NCBI RefSeq assembly: GCF_026213295.1
Contig: NC_079412.1
Location: forward strand, 17,923,890 to 17,987,889
Source: Gadus chalcogrammus
Lineage: Eukaryota; Chordata; Actinopteri; Gadiformes; Gadidae
Length of the DNA stretch: 64,000 bases
Direction: 5' to 3'
Shown here: positions 1 to 34,149 of the stretch, piece after piece
How positions within the stretch are numbered: position 1 is the first letter of the stretch
How the letters are laid out: every line of letters starts with the position of its first letter
The notes under the pieces: model-generated
The model's database searches: none
What the model saw: the letters and a program-made list of their open reading frames with translations, nothing else
Told to the model about the DNA's origin: nothing
Position numbers and translations under genes: made by a program

Positions 1-324
1 TTTGGGCCACAATAGGGTTCAAGGATACCGTTCTCACCATAACAAACCATACCAAATCTATAGGAGCAGAATCACCCTACTCTAGTTTTATCTAAGGTTT
101 ACAATTGGTGTTACTTCCAAAAGTAGCATTTCACGTTCACATCACCGATTCGTCAAGGGTTAACCCTAAGATTTAAAGGTGTGCTGGACTTGATTGTGAT
201 CTGGTATAACGATTTAATCGAATGGAGGCTTTCAGGCTACCCACTTTGGATCGCAATCCCACAATCCAAGTACCTTTATGGGAAAAGTATTGTGACTGCT
301 GTCTGGCTATTCGATGGACTTTCC
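1..324. other. No feature seen
   Basis: This stretch holds only short overlapping open frames with no recognisable motif and no convincing splice-site pair. I see no gene, RNA or repeat in it. It lies just left of the first foldback element. Confidence 0.4.
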
Positions 325-1072
325 TCCAAGGTGATATTATATCACCAGGTGTGAGTTTGATTATCCCATTATCTGCCTCTTCTGACATCACAAGTGGGCG
401 TGTCCACCTAGATGTATGCTGGATATAGAGCTCGTATGTCCGCCCCTTCTGGTAGACCCCCATGGGACCTTTGAGATTGTAAAATATGAATGGGTTTCAA
501 TGGAGAAAGTGATTATTTTCCCTTCCCAGTCTTTATATGCCCTGGATTATTGATTGTGGATTTAAATGATAATTGTTCATGTCAAGAGTTTGACCATTTA
601 TTGTGCAATTGTTCAGTTAAAGGCTGTAGAGGAAAAACAATGAGAAAGACTACACGTCTCGTACGTGACGTCACGCTCCCTGAAACTGGCGCGGACAAGA
701 CCGTCAATCTCCCCATTGGCAAAACTGAAAATCGACACATGCCCCGACTTATAATGGTTTTCACCTCCTTCGATGCTGTTATCCTCCCCTTGGAAAAGTG
801 CGGTGAAGTGGAGCAGAGAGATCGCCATGTCTGTACAAGAGCGGCCTCACACAAAACCTAACATTATCAAACTTCCTCACTAATTGTTTTTGTTTTCTTT
901 ACATGAAAAATTATAATTTAAATCCACAAACAACCTATGTGTAATCCAGGGCACATGAAGACCAGGACCAGCAAATAATTACTTTCTCTTCATTGAAACC
1001 CATTCAATGAAGAGAAAGCCCTGAGGTTCCATGGGGGTCACCCGTCAGTTTACCAGCCTACCCAGTGGATTG

Positions 1073-1809
1073 CATGGACCTATTAAAGAAAGGACAGCGG
1101 ATTAAAAAATGGCGCCCATTCATTCCTATGAAAACTGCTCAATGGCGCCGGGCAACATCAAGGAGAGATTTGCTTCCGCATCATGGGAGCCCGCCACGCC
1201 CTAGTGCATGACGTGCCGGATGTAGAAATATTCTCGTTGTCTAGCATTGTTAGCATTGTAGCATCATAAGCGAGAGGTCTGTCTACACATCCCTCGGCGA
1301 CTTTAAGTAATAAAAAGTCAACACAGTGCCTAAAAACAGCCGACGTCATTCATGTTAAGTAAAAGGAAAATCCGGACACGAGAAGTTAACGGAGCCGTGC
1401 ACTGAGCCCTCTCGGAGGCCGGGCCGAAACAACATGTGTTCTACTACGACTCCTTTCAGCTGCCCACCCCTCCTACTGCTTATAAAACGCTTGAGGTGGC
1501 GTTTTTTTTAAAAGAGAAAACTTACATTTTATAAGTACATGGTATAAAGATAATAATGAGCCTTTGATTGATATCCAGACATAAGTACATGGTATAAAGA
1601 TAATAATGAGCCTTTGATTGATATCCAGACATTTTTTTCTGCGGAGACACATTCCTGTTCCCCACTTGTATTAGAGTGAACAGAGATATCTACTTCTGGG
1701 CCCCTTGTATCGTGGGACCCGTCCACAGCCCGCATAAACAGCTGCAATAACAGGCTTGGCCGCTGAGCACTGGAGGATTGCGGAAGTATTCACTGTTCCC
1801 AGGGGCTTG
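1073..1809. mobile_element. Nested 737-bp insertion with 8-bp target site duplication
   Basis: The foldback element's right arm is interrupted here. The octamer GTGGATTG occurs at 1065-1072 and again at 1810-1817. The intact relative near 5840-5870 has a single copy of the matching target (as CAGTCCAC on the other strand). An 8-bp duplication is typical of hAT transposons. The insert begins CATGGACCT and ends CAGGGGCTTG; its termini (CA...TG) match only weakly as inverted repeats. It has no transposase, but contains a 50-bp tandem duplication at 1531-1630. A hAT-like non-autonomous element is the best guess; a filler insertion is possible. Confidence 0.6.
1531..1630. repeat. Perfect 50-bp tandem duplication
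   Basis: Two adjacent identical 50-bp copies (1531-1580 and 1581-1630) each begin ATAAGTACAT and end ATATCCAGAC. No difference is visible between the copies, so the duplication is recent or an assembly artefact. It lies inside the nested insertion. Confidence 0.95.
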
Positions 1810-1953
1810 GTGGATTGTAGCAAACGTTGCTCATCCATCCGACATACATCTAGGTGGACAGGCCCACTTGCGATGTCGGAAGATGCCGATTTTCAAAACT
1901 GCTTGTAACTGCTAATCACACTCACACCTGGTGGTATAATGTGTCACCTTTAA

Positions 1954-3541
1954 GACGTAGAAACACCAAAAGTATTTATACTTATATTTTCCCTCGATTT
2001 GAAATCAATCGTAAATCTGTATTTTAATCAATTGAAATGTTTGTATTTTGCCATACACTTTTGAAATCTGATTAAAAAAAACAAGTCAAGGAAAGAAACG
2101 GGGCACAGTCGTTTGTTTGAGGAATTGGGGGAGGGGGAAACACACCCACAAACACTGTGGGTGTGTGTATTAGTCTGTAGGCCTACATTACTCTGCCATT
2201 GTCTCTGTTCTGCAGGACTTCACCTCAGGACTAAGGGAATAGTGTACATGCCTTGGATGTTATCAAAGCATTTCTGGTGCTTGTGTTTAACGATTGGCTG
2301 AGCAGCCCTCTGCATGATCTTCTGTGTGTACAGAGCATATGTTGTGATTTAATGGATGTTTGAGAAGGTTGTTGGTGAAGAAAACAACAAAGAACTAGAG
2401 TTAAGAATGTCAGAGAGGACTAACAAGCCCCAATGACAATCGGACCCCTAGTTGGTTTAGGTAGCACACCGTCCCTAAAGCCAGAGATGATTGAGGGACC
2501 AGAATTCAATGAAGTTCTAAACGTTCCACAATATCATGCTACCTTGGAAACTCTGAAACCTGTGATAAGTGCAGTGTTAACATGTTGATCTTAGTGTGAC
2601 AAGTGGGAGAGATGAAGAGGTTGACAAGGATTAATGGTAATTATGTCAAAGTAAACTTAAGTATGACATGAATATGAAATGAAATACACTGCCATCATAG
2701 ACTATTGTGATTTCTTTAACTGAGAGGACCAGGACACATTTCGGTACATTGTGTGCGAAGATATTTCTACTTAAATAAGTAATTGGTATAGTATATACAT
2801 ATATTGTATAGTCAATATTATAGATATTGAAGGACATTTTTTGGCTGAAACTAATGTTAACGTAAATTACTTTTATATTTGTTGTAACTAAGATTCCATT
2901 GTATTATTCAAAACAGCTTAACTTAATTAGTTCCGTTTGATTATTAAGCAAAAACCCGTAATCCCTTTAAAAATGTAAAAGGTGGTGAAGCTGTGCTGGT
3001 CCCTGCATCTCGAGAGATGTGGACAAATCCTCCACAGCCACTGCAAGGCTTGGTGGTTGTTGTGGCTGAAAAGTGTTGCACTGTTATGTAAATGGCTCCA
3101 AACTGACCAAGCGCCTTCTCGACCAAGTGCTAAAAAATCTCAATATACCTTCTGAGACTCATCTTCACTGGACAAATTCACAAGGACTCCTTTTGGTTGT
3201 TTGACGGGTGTGTTGTTAAATTAGTTGATTCACTCATAAAAAAACACTGGCTGAAGACTGGATGGATCGTCTCTGATGATTTAATCAATTACTGTGGTGA
3301 TGAAGGGAACTTAATGGCATGGACAGAAACGTTTGTTGATGGAGGGTTTTAAGATGCTGCAGGCAACATTCAATAGTTGTAAAGAGAGGGCAGAAATTAG
3401 AATGGAGTTTGAAAGTGTAGAAGAAAAAAAAACACATCCCTCTCAGATATAATAGCTTATTGATTGCTCGGGCCTTTCTAACCAATTGCACTCAAATTAA
3501 AGCTCTTAAATTTTTTATCTACCAAACATTTAGGTAGCTAT

Positions 3542-3579
<38 letters not shown>

Positions 3580-4228
3580 TCTTTGTGTAATCATTTGTAA
3601 AATATACATAATATGATTAAATAGAAACTCTTGGCTCCTAGTTTTCCCATTAGAAAATATATGGCTACATTACTTTGATGTCTGTTTATGTATAATTATG
3701 AAAAAAAAAAAAAGGTTAAATCATCAATAGTAATGCGTCAAAGATGTACCCTTGCAGAACTAATTGTATTCCAACGTCATTTTTCTTTGAGCAGGAACTA
3801 TTTTTAATAATGGCCTCTGAACATACGTTTTTTGGTCGTACAGCTCTCAGTCGGCCAGCAGAGGGTGCTTATGCACTACATATATAAAGAAGACAAAAAG
3901 GTCAAAATGACGATCCCGACGACGACCTGACAAGACCTTTTTAACTCAAAACTGCATCGAATAAAACGACATCCAACATGTATTTGCGAACAAAAGGTTT
4001 CGGTCGTAATAAACAGCCAATTGCTTTTGAAAAAGGATAAGACTGCTGACCATCTCCTCCACTGCCAAGTATAGCCAACCATCTTGTAGACCTAAAAGGA
4101 CGTAAATATTCTCCTACTCCATTAACCCACACTAAAGCCACAAATCAATGTGTCCAATGCGTATGTCTGCATGTTGTAGTTCTGTAAAAAAAGGTTCCAT
4201 TGCAAAAATATCCCAATATGCCAATCTG

Positions 4229-4230
<2 letters not shown>
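1954..4230. other. Non-coding stretch, no gene seen
   Basis: I see no supported exon here. The only notable structure is a short (AT)n run at about 3546-3576. Open frames are short and lack domain motifs. If dido1 has a long form, its remaining exons could lie here or further left, but I could not recognise any TFIIS-like or SPOC sequence. Confidence 0.4.

Positions 4231-4290
<60 letters not shown>
4231..4290. repeat. (GT)n microsatellite
   Basis: An uninterrupted GT dinucleotide run of about 60 bp. Confidence 0.95.
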
Positions 4291-4292
<2 letters not shown>

Positions 4293-4909
4293 CCAGTCCG
4301 AACACAGCTGACTACGGCCAGAAATGACAAGGCAGCAAGTCTGGTCAGATGTCTGCTGATTGGAGTTATGTGAGAAAGAAGCTGCTCTGGCACAGATTTT
4401 ACGATCATAAATGCAATAAAAACATTAATAACGTACGGTCACACCATGTGCAATGCTTAATTTAGTAGGCTGTGTGCTACAGGGCAACGGTAAACTCTGG
4501 ACTCCAAGGGGCCCATGTGCAGCCTCAGATCTTTGTGCTACGATCAATCTTTTGCACTGTTACATACATTTTTGTAGATGACCAATATCTGACAAAGTGT
4601 GACCAGATCTCTGCCCTGAATGGCTAGACATGCGGCCAGTTACAATTACTATTTCTATGTTTCATCAAACAGAAAGTATCCTAATTGCAACTTTGCATAA
4701 AAAGTATTAGCATCTATTGCTAATATTAATGTGCAAAGGAGGAGGAGCCAGCAGCAACACATGAAATAAAACAGTCCAACCTGTTGTTAAATGGCCAGAG
4801 ATCAGATAAGTGTCTGATATAGGACCACATATGACCCTGATTCAGATCAGATTCCTGTTATGAGGTCGTAAAATAAAGTAACCTGAATACATGTTATGTG
4901 GTCCCTAGG

Positions 4910-4912
4910 TGT

Positions 4913-4943
<31 letters not shown>

Positions 4944-4945
4944 GG
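4910..4945. repeat. (GT)n followed by poly-G
   Basis: About nine GT units run directly into about 18 consecutive G bases. Poly-G runs of this kind are prone to sequencing length errors. Confidence 0.9.
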
Positions 4946-5712
4946 AGGAGGGGAATTCCTGAGTGACTAAATGTCTGCAGTATCGATACCCCAGTACCAG
5001 CTGCGCTTTCTCACTCTCCTTCCTCCTACAGCGAGCTGACAAGACACACAGCACTGCAGGGCCCACGGAACCCAGTGTCCTCTGACTCACTCGTATGGTC
5101 ATCCCTCGCAGTAATTCGTCCCTTACTAGTCTTTCGGCTGTCATACCTTGTAAATATGGTATATTTATTTTTTAATAAAAAAATCTAAAAACTTGGATGG
5201 CATAAATTCGTTCCTGTGGTATCAAGAAGTCGTACGTGTCATGACACACACATTGTATGCAGACGACAAGTATGTATGTATGTATGCATGCATGTTTGAG
5301 TTGTATCTCTGCAAACAAATTAATGTAAGTGCACATGCCATGTGCATCACAGGAGGATTTTCACTTTGACTGAAGGGCAATCTACCTAAAATTTGTTATT
5401 ATAACACCTTATAAAATTATCTCAGATGTGGTTTTGCTGAGACAAATCCATGCATCATAACCCACAAATCATTAAGATAGCCCTTGCTTGTTCGACCCAA
5501 AGGCAACTATAGTTACTCTTGCCTTTTTAAATTTGCACATCTCCTTTAGGAAACCTTCATGTGCCATGATGCCCGAAACAATGCAAGCCACTTACTACCT
5601 ATCTATAAGGCAATGAATATTTACTTCTCTTTCTGCTACACATGAAACCTGGTGATGCAAAATGTATCAGTGCTCAGAGGTTGGGGAAGAGAAGTTAGGA
5701 CTAGATGACCAG

Positions 5713-5986
5713 TTAAAGGAGACATATTATACCACCAGGTGAGATTGTGATTAGCCGTTACAAGCTGAAAATCTGTGTCTTCTGACATCACGAGTGGGCG
5801 TGTCCACCCAGATGTATGCTGGATAGATGAGCAACGTTTGCTTCAGTCCACTGGGTAGGCTGGTAGACTATCCAGCACACATCTAGGTGGACACGCCCAC
5901 TTGGGATGTCGGAAGATGCAGATTTTCAAAACGGCTTGTAACTGCTAATCACACTCACACCTGGTGGTATAACATGTACCCATTAA
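5713..5986. mobile_element. Complete 274-bp foldback MITE flanked by TTAA
   Basis: The element starts and ends at TTAA (5713-5716 and 5983-5986). Two arms of about 110 bp (about 5726-5835 and 5868-5973) are imperfect inverted copies, sharing TTATACCACCAGGTG at the tips and GTGGGCGTGTCCACC further in. They are separated by a short spacer of about 30 bp around CAACGTTTGC. There is no coding capacity. TTAA flanks suggest mobilisation by a piggyBac-type transposase. It is the same family as the interrupted copy at 325-1953 and shows that copy's intact arm sequence. Confidence 0.8.
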
Positions 5987-7474
5987 GATGACTGGAGTCT
6001 CTGCTACAGGGTGAATAGTTTGTTGCTGTTGGCCAAGTTGTGCAAGAAATCCAAACTTTTCCCTAAATGTTGGTGTTAAGAAACACATCCTTTTTGTTCC
6101 TTAGAAAGAAGTGCTATTGACCACTGAATCCTGATGCAATGACGTGTAGAGGTCGTATGTATGCATGATTCCTGAATCCTGAATCCTAGATGATAAAACC
6201 TTTGCAGCCCCAAACCCAAAAAAATGATTGTGTTCCACACGGGCTGAGGAATTTGGAACATGTAACTCACTCAGGCCTGCTACGTCTTTAACTGCCAGTT
6301 TTCTTTGTGGAATGGTACCGACGGCTTTTTGGGTGGAGGCCGCTGATGCTTTTCTCTGACATCATCTTCATTGTTGACACCTTGGGATCGGTCTGTGCAC
6401 CCAGATGTCAGTCCTCCCATTCCACGGCCGGGGTGGAGCACCGTGGCTTGTCATTCATTCTTGAACCCCCCCCCTCGCCCCGATTGACCCAGTTTTACCC
6501 AAGTTATTACGGACAGTTGTATGGTTTGATGGCTGGCCAGAGAGTAATGGTGTATGCGTGTCAATGTTTGTGTGTGAAAGAGGATGAATGACTTAAAGCC
6601 CTGAGAGCTGCACTGTACTATCCATGAACTTTTCCTTCAGTCAGAAAAGTTTGTGCATCAGATTCCAACGGACAAGGAAAGTGTTTTGTGATTGATATTG
6701 AATGTAGTGTGTATGGTCGTGGGTGTCCTTCCTTTCGAAATATAGAAGAAAGTTGCTTTGTGAGTTTGTTCTCCTGGTGCAGATGCTATGTAGGTCACAG
6801 CAATTTGTGTGTCAAGCAAAAAAACAACAACTGGTGAGCAGAAGAGAAATCCAAAGCAGACCAACGTTGTTTTGCTGCTACATCCCCAAGCAACAGGCCA
6901 TGGACCGATTCAGTGGTAGTGGTGAGTAGGACAACGCTGAATGTTCTTCTTCCTCAAGGGCAGGTTATCACCCCAGAACTCAACCTCATTAAGCAACCCG
7001 TCATGTATTCACCAAATGCTGAGTATACAGGGGTGTCTGCTTTCTCATAGGGTTTCGAACGAAGGTTGAGGATCGATGGGCACTATTTAAGGCCAACCCA
7101 GCTTTTAAACCTTTTCCCAAAAAGAAAGTGTGTTGATGCCGGCTATCTGTTAGATAGCAGATCATTACTGAATGTACTGTATGGACTAAAATTGTGGGCT
7201 AAAAAGTATAGTAACAGTATAGTACAAAACTTAAAAGGGTTTACTGAGAGGATGAGTATACAATTGCATATACAAATATATGCTGATCAGAAACCGCAAG
7301 AAAGGGCCAAACTAAATAAAAGGGCTTGCCTACTAACAATCTGGAGAAATCACTCACAATATTTTGGACCCTAAGATATTCATATTTTAAGATGACGTGG
7401 GAGTTTTGAATGCGACTGTCATTTCCAGAGAATTGTGAAAGAAGATAACTAAATCTGCAGTGTTAGGTTACGAG
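5987..7474. other. Possible dido1 3' flank, no gene seen
   Basis: This lies downstream of the proposed dido1 short-form stop codon on the minus strand, so part may be 3' untranslated sequence. I did not find a clear minus-strand AATAAA within the first kilobase. There are short open frames without recognisable motifs. Confidence 0.35.
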
Positions 7475-10768
<3,294 letters not shown>

Positions 10769-13015
10769 GGCAGCTGAGGTATTGTAAAAAGGCATGCTTG
10801 TCAACATATAGGTTCAATAAATGTAATGTACTTGTATGTTGTGCCCTATACGTTTTGTATGGTAGTGTACATAGTTGTGGCTCAGTTACTACACAATAAA
10901 ACAATTGTTCTTTATATGACACAGGCCAAAAAGGTGGAGGCAAGTAACAACATAAAAAACAAATACTAGATTGGGTATTTGTATTTGCCAATTTATAATT
11001 TATATCACAAGATCATTTAAAAATATTCAGCATGATTTTGTTCGATGTACATGTTGCTGAAAGGGAAATCCAGTCTTATGAGGGATATATTATATATAAA
11101 TACACTATTTCTCTATTTTACGATTGGGTATTTGTTTTAAAGAGATGAGATGCATGAATTATTTGTAGGGCTTAATAATATATTTCCACCCTGGTGGTGT
11201 TCAACATCTAAGATGGTTATATAATATAAATGCTAGGCTAACAGTATGAAATTGAAAACCCTACACTGCATGTGCACGTGATGTACCGTATATGATTCAG
11301 AAAGGGATATGTTATGATGTTATGAGGACTATATTAACAATTTCTGTGGTTCATGACATAAATTATGTATTTGTTATAACAGATGATTCCGTATGAATAA
11401 ATTCGTTATATAATCTGGATCGACTTTTGTGGTAGCCTTCAACATCTAAGCTAGTTAACGTTATAGGATATAAATGTTAGGCTAACTATTATGAAACTGA
11501 AACGAGACAATTGCTAACCATGTCTGCGTTTTGTTTTATATTTTCCTCTAACCAAGAAATGGACAATATGCCATTTCAAATAAAAAGACGCGCAAACAGC
11601 CGTGGTCCATCATTTCGAAAAGATACATAAGATGTAAACTCCGAAGGGAGCGTCCGGGCTGCAATGTGGATTCATCCGACCTGCTCTCGTCCAGTCAGCT
11701 AAACATTAGCTAACAAGTCCCAGAATTCATCTAAACTTCGGACACAGACTTATTTGTATTTAAGGCAAGCTATCCAGGTGTTTAGCGATGCAATGTCAGC
11801 AAGGCCTTGTACTTTCCCAAACCAGGTTTGCGTGAAGCATTTTGGCAGCAAGACGCTATCGAGAGTGAATAATTTACCTCAGTTGGCCAACGTCCTGCTG
11901 CACTAGTTTGAACCAACAGGCATGAATTGTTAGCAATGTTGTTTTATATCGTAACCACGCCACACCTAGTAAAATACGAAAGTCCTAGTACAGGGAGCTG
12001 CGTCCTCTGGCCGACTGTTCTTCGTAGGCAGTAGTACATTGTTCTCAGCAGCAAGGCTAACTGTTGGAGTTGCTCCCGTGATCCAATAATGCTCTGCAAA
12101 CACGGGTTTTCAAAACATGTACCGGACACTAGGCTGTGTTTCAGAAATATTCGCTTAAATTAAGCCCATACCTTAAGTACAAATGTTACATTTCCGAAAC
12201 ACACAAATGTCTTCTGCTAGCTCGCATCGCCTTCCATTTCCAATGCTTAGTGCGCTCAGTCTCGCGGTAAGATTATTGTTCACACGTGATTTGATCACAA
12301 TCCCACGGTCAGTCTCGTTCACACGTGAACTGATCACATGTTGACGTGAGTGAAGACTAAAACATTACTGACCGTTAAATAATTGTTCGTGAATATTTCA
12401 TTCAAATATGTCTGTTGAACTTTTATTTTAAATCCCACCATACAAGTAATAAAAACAAATCGTACCTATTCGACCAGAATAACATTCTTTCACTAACTGT
12501 TACCTGACACACAAAGGTAGTCAGAGCCATTCTGCCCAGTTTTATTATACTTCAACAATTCATTTAATCTATGTACAATATGTAAACGAGAACATGACAA
12601 AATATAAAAAGACATGCTCACAAATACAGTATCCACTTACCCCATTATAAGACTGTTTAACACTTTTTTTTTTTACGTTGAATAGATTTTGCTCTTTGTG
12701 GTGACAATCATCTCAAGTAAACGTATATCCTAAACATTTTTTGCTTTTAGACACATAGAAATGTGATTTGATTAAACATCCCATAACAATCATAACACTA
12801 TAAATATTGTTCATGTTTCTTATTACAAAAAAGCTTTGTACAGTTAAAATGTTTTGATTATTTTTATAATCACATAATTGTATGTGTACAGAGGCGAACA
12901 ACATTGGAAAACATGAGTCAATGTAAATGCTATTAGACAATATTGGTAAATGAGAAAGTGGGTGAACGTTACATTACTGAAAATATATATTGGCACCCCA
13001 GCAGTTGGGTTCACT
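10769..13015. other. Intergenic region between zmynd8 3' end and dido1 start
   Basis: It must contain the dido1 promoter and 5' leader (minus strand). It is AT-rich, with no clear CpG cluster. A repeated E-box motif lies at 12278-12338. I cannot place the transcription start or leader exons with confidence. Confidence 0.5.
12278..12338. promoter_or_regulatory. Twin CACGTG E-box repeat, possible dido1 promoter element
   Basis: The 20-bp motif TTCACACGTGATTTGATCAC recurs once as TTCACACGTGAACTGATCAC, about 40 bp away. Both copies contain CACGTG, and both are preceded by AGTCTCG. CACGTG is bound by USF, MYC/MAX and TFE-type factors. The pair is about 1.5 kb upstream of the dido1 start codon. 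Function is inferred from motif and position only. Confidence 0.35.
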
Positions 13016-13021
13016 TTTATT
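13016..13021 (-). terminator. Candidate zmynd8 polyadenylation signal
   Basis: A minus-strand AATAAA lies 425 nt past the zmynd8 stop codon. Other AATAAA copies occur further on (for example at 12541-12546), so the site actually used is uncertain. Confidence 0.4.
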
Positions 13022-13278
13022 TTGGCTGCTTTGAAAACATTTGTTTTATAACCATTAAGTACACTGGTACTGCACTGATGACATGTAATGAATGTTCAAT
13101 TGTTTGATACAATCTTCCTTCTTAGGTCAGAAATGAGCTGGTAACAAAGCCATTAAATCTCCCAAAAAATATCTTGTCCAAAAATATACAAGCATACATG
13201 TTTAAGAGAGTTACGAAGTGAGCCCCACTTTACAAACATTTGTGAAAATCCAAGTTATTGGATTATTTGAAATATTCA

Positions 13279-26138
<12,860 letters not shown>

Positions 26139-27033
26139 GGCTGCCTGACACACTGTTATGTCAACACTTATAAAACATGGAGGACACTCTCAGCCCTCAG
26201 CCGGGGAAGGCTCCGCTCTTCAGGCAAGGCGATCAGGCCTGAGTGATGTTAGCCAGATTCTGACTGGCTGCTTCCCTCACAGGCAGAATGCAAGGCGGCT
26301 CCCCATTGGCCGCTGTGTTTCCTGAGTAATTATCTTTGTTCAGCGCAGGCAGGGGCAGCTCTGTGAGTGCGAGAGACAGGGAGAGAAAGAATGAGCGAGG
26401 CCTAAATGACAAAATAACACATAAAACGAGAGTATTGGTATACAAACCCTGTAAACCATTACTGTGACGCTTTCCAAGGTTGCATCTGGTGCTGGCTGCT
26501 TAATTTGGGAACCTACAGAGGTAGAATTGGCAGCATGTAGAATGTGAAAACAGGACACCATGCACTGCACAAGCCTCCATTTTTTTTTGTGTGGATAGGG
26601 CCTTTGTCTAACTCCTCCCTCCTTCTCACTCCTCAGAGGAAATAGAGGTTACAGCTATACACGATATACAAAGACCAAACATGTCCAATTATACAAGGTT
26701 TTAAAAAGGCCCACTATGTGGAAGCCTACAATTGTACAATAAATATTTTATGTATAAGATCTAAAAACCCATAGACCTCTAATAACCATATAAAATAAAT
26801 GAGTAAGTAAACTACATGTTCAGAAAAAATCTTATATTCACCATTAAAGGAAGGAAAATCGAATCATTTTGTTGAATGATTTGAGTGTATAACCTTCATC
26901 ACATTCTCTTTACATTAGGGGTGTGTGCCATGAATATGTCAGCTTTGTTGTTATGGTATCCTATCTAACTCGTTTAACGTGAGAGGGGAGGAATAACAAG
27001 ACACACTGTTTCATAGGGGTGAGAAAAGTACTG
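26139..27033. other. zmynd8 5' flank, no other gene seen
   Basis: It should contain zmynd8 leader or promoter sequence on the minus strand. I see no distinct promoter motif and no coding exon. Confidence 0.4.
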
Positions 27034-27106
27034 CGCCCAACGTGGGGCTCGAACCCACGACCCTGAGATTAAGAGTCTCATGCTCTACCGACTGAGCTAG
27101 CCGGGC
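27034..27106 (-). tRNA. tRNA-Lys (anticodon CUU)
   Basis: The minus strand folds as a full cloverleaf of 73 nt including the discriminator G. The acceptor stem is GCCCGGC with GTTGGGC (two G-U pairs); the D arm is GCTC/GAGC; the anticodon arm TGAGA/TCTCA holds loop CTCTTAA with anticodon CTT; the T arm is GTGGG/CCCAC with TTCGAGC. A-box and B-box promoters are intact. A TTTT terminator for RNA polymerase III sits 7 nt downstream (27024-27027). The anticodon stem differs slightly from the usual TGGGA/TCCCA form, with pairing kept. No intron and no CCA are encoded. It lies about 0.9 kb upstream of the zmynd8 start. Confidence 0.97.

Positions 27107-34149
<7,043 letters not shown>

Larger units (their letters stand above)
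325..1953. mobile_element. Degenerate TTAA-type foldback DNA element, interrupted by a nested insertion
   Basis: The outer ends are inverted copies of each other. The left end (about 325-430) reads through CACCAGGTGTGAG and GTGGGCGTGTCCACC. The right end (about 1815-1953) carries the reverse complement and finishes at a TTAA (1950-1953). A second inverted pair, TGAATGGGTTTCAATG, lies at about 489 and 993-1010, and the segment around CCCCCATGG at about 455 is mirrored near 1030. The arms therefore extend well inward, as in foldback or MITE-type elements. The complete 274-bp relative at 5713-5986 is flanked by TTAA on both sides, which suggests a piggyBac-like target. The left TTAA has been lost here. 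No transposase frame is visible, so the element is non-autonomous. The right arm is split at 1073-1809 by another insertion. Confidence 0.7.

Noticed and set aside
7066..7374. Plus-strand 102-codon frame downstream of dido1
   Set aside because: No similarity recognised, opposite strand to dido1, no splice context; likely chance in AT-rich sequence.
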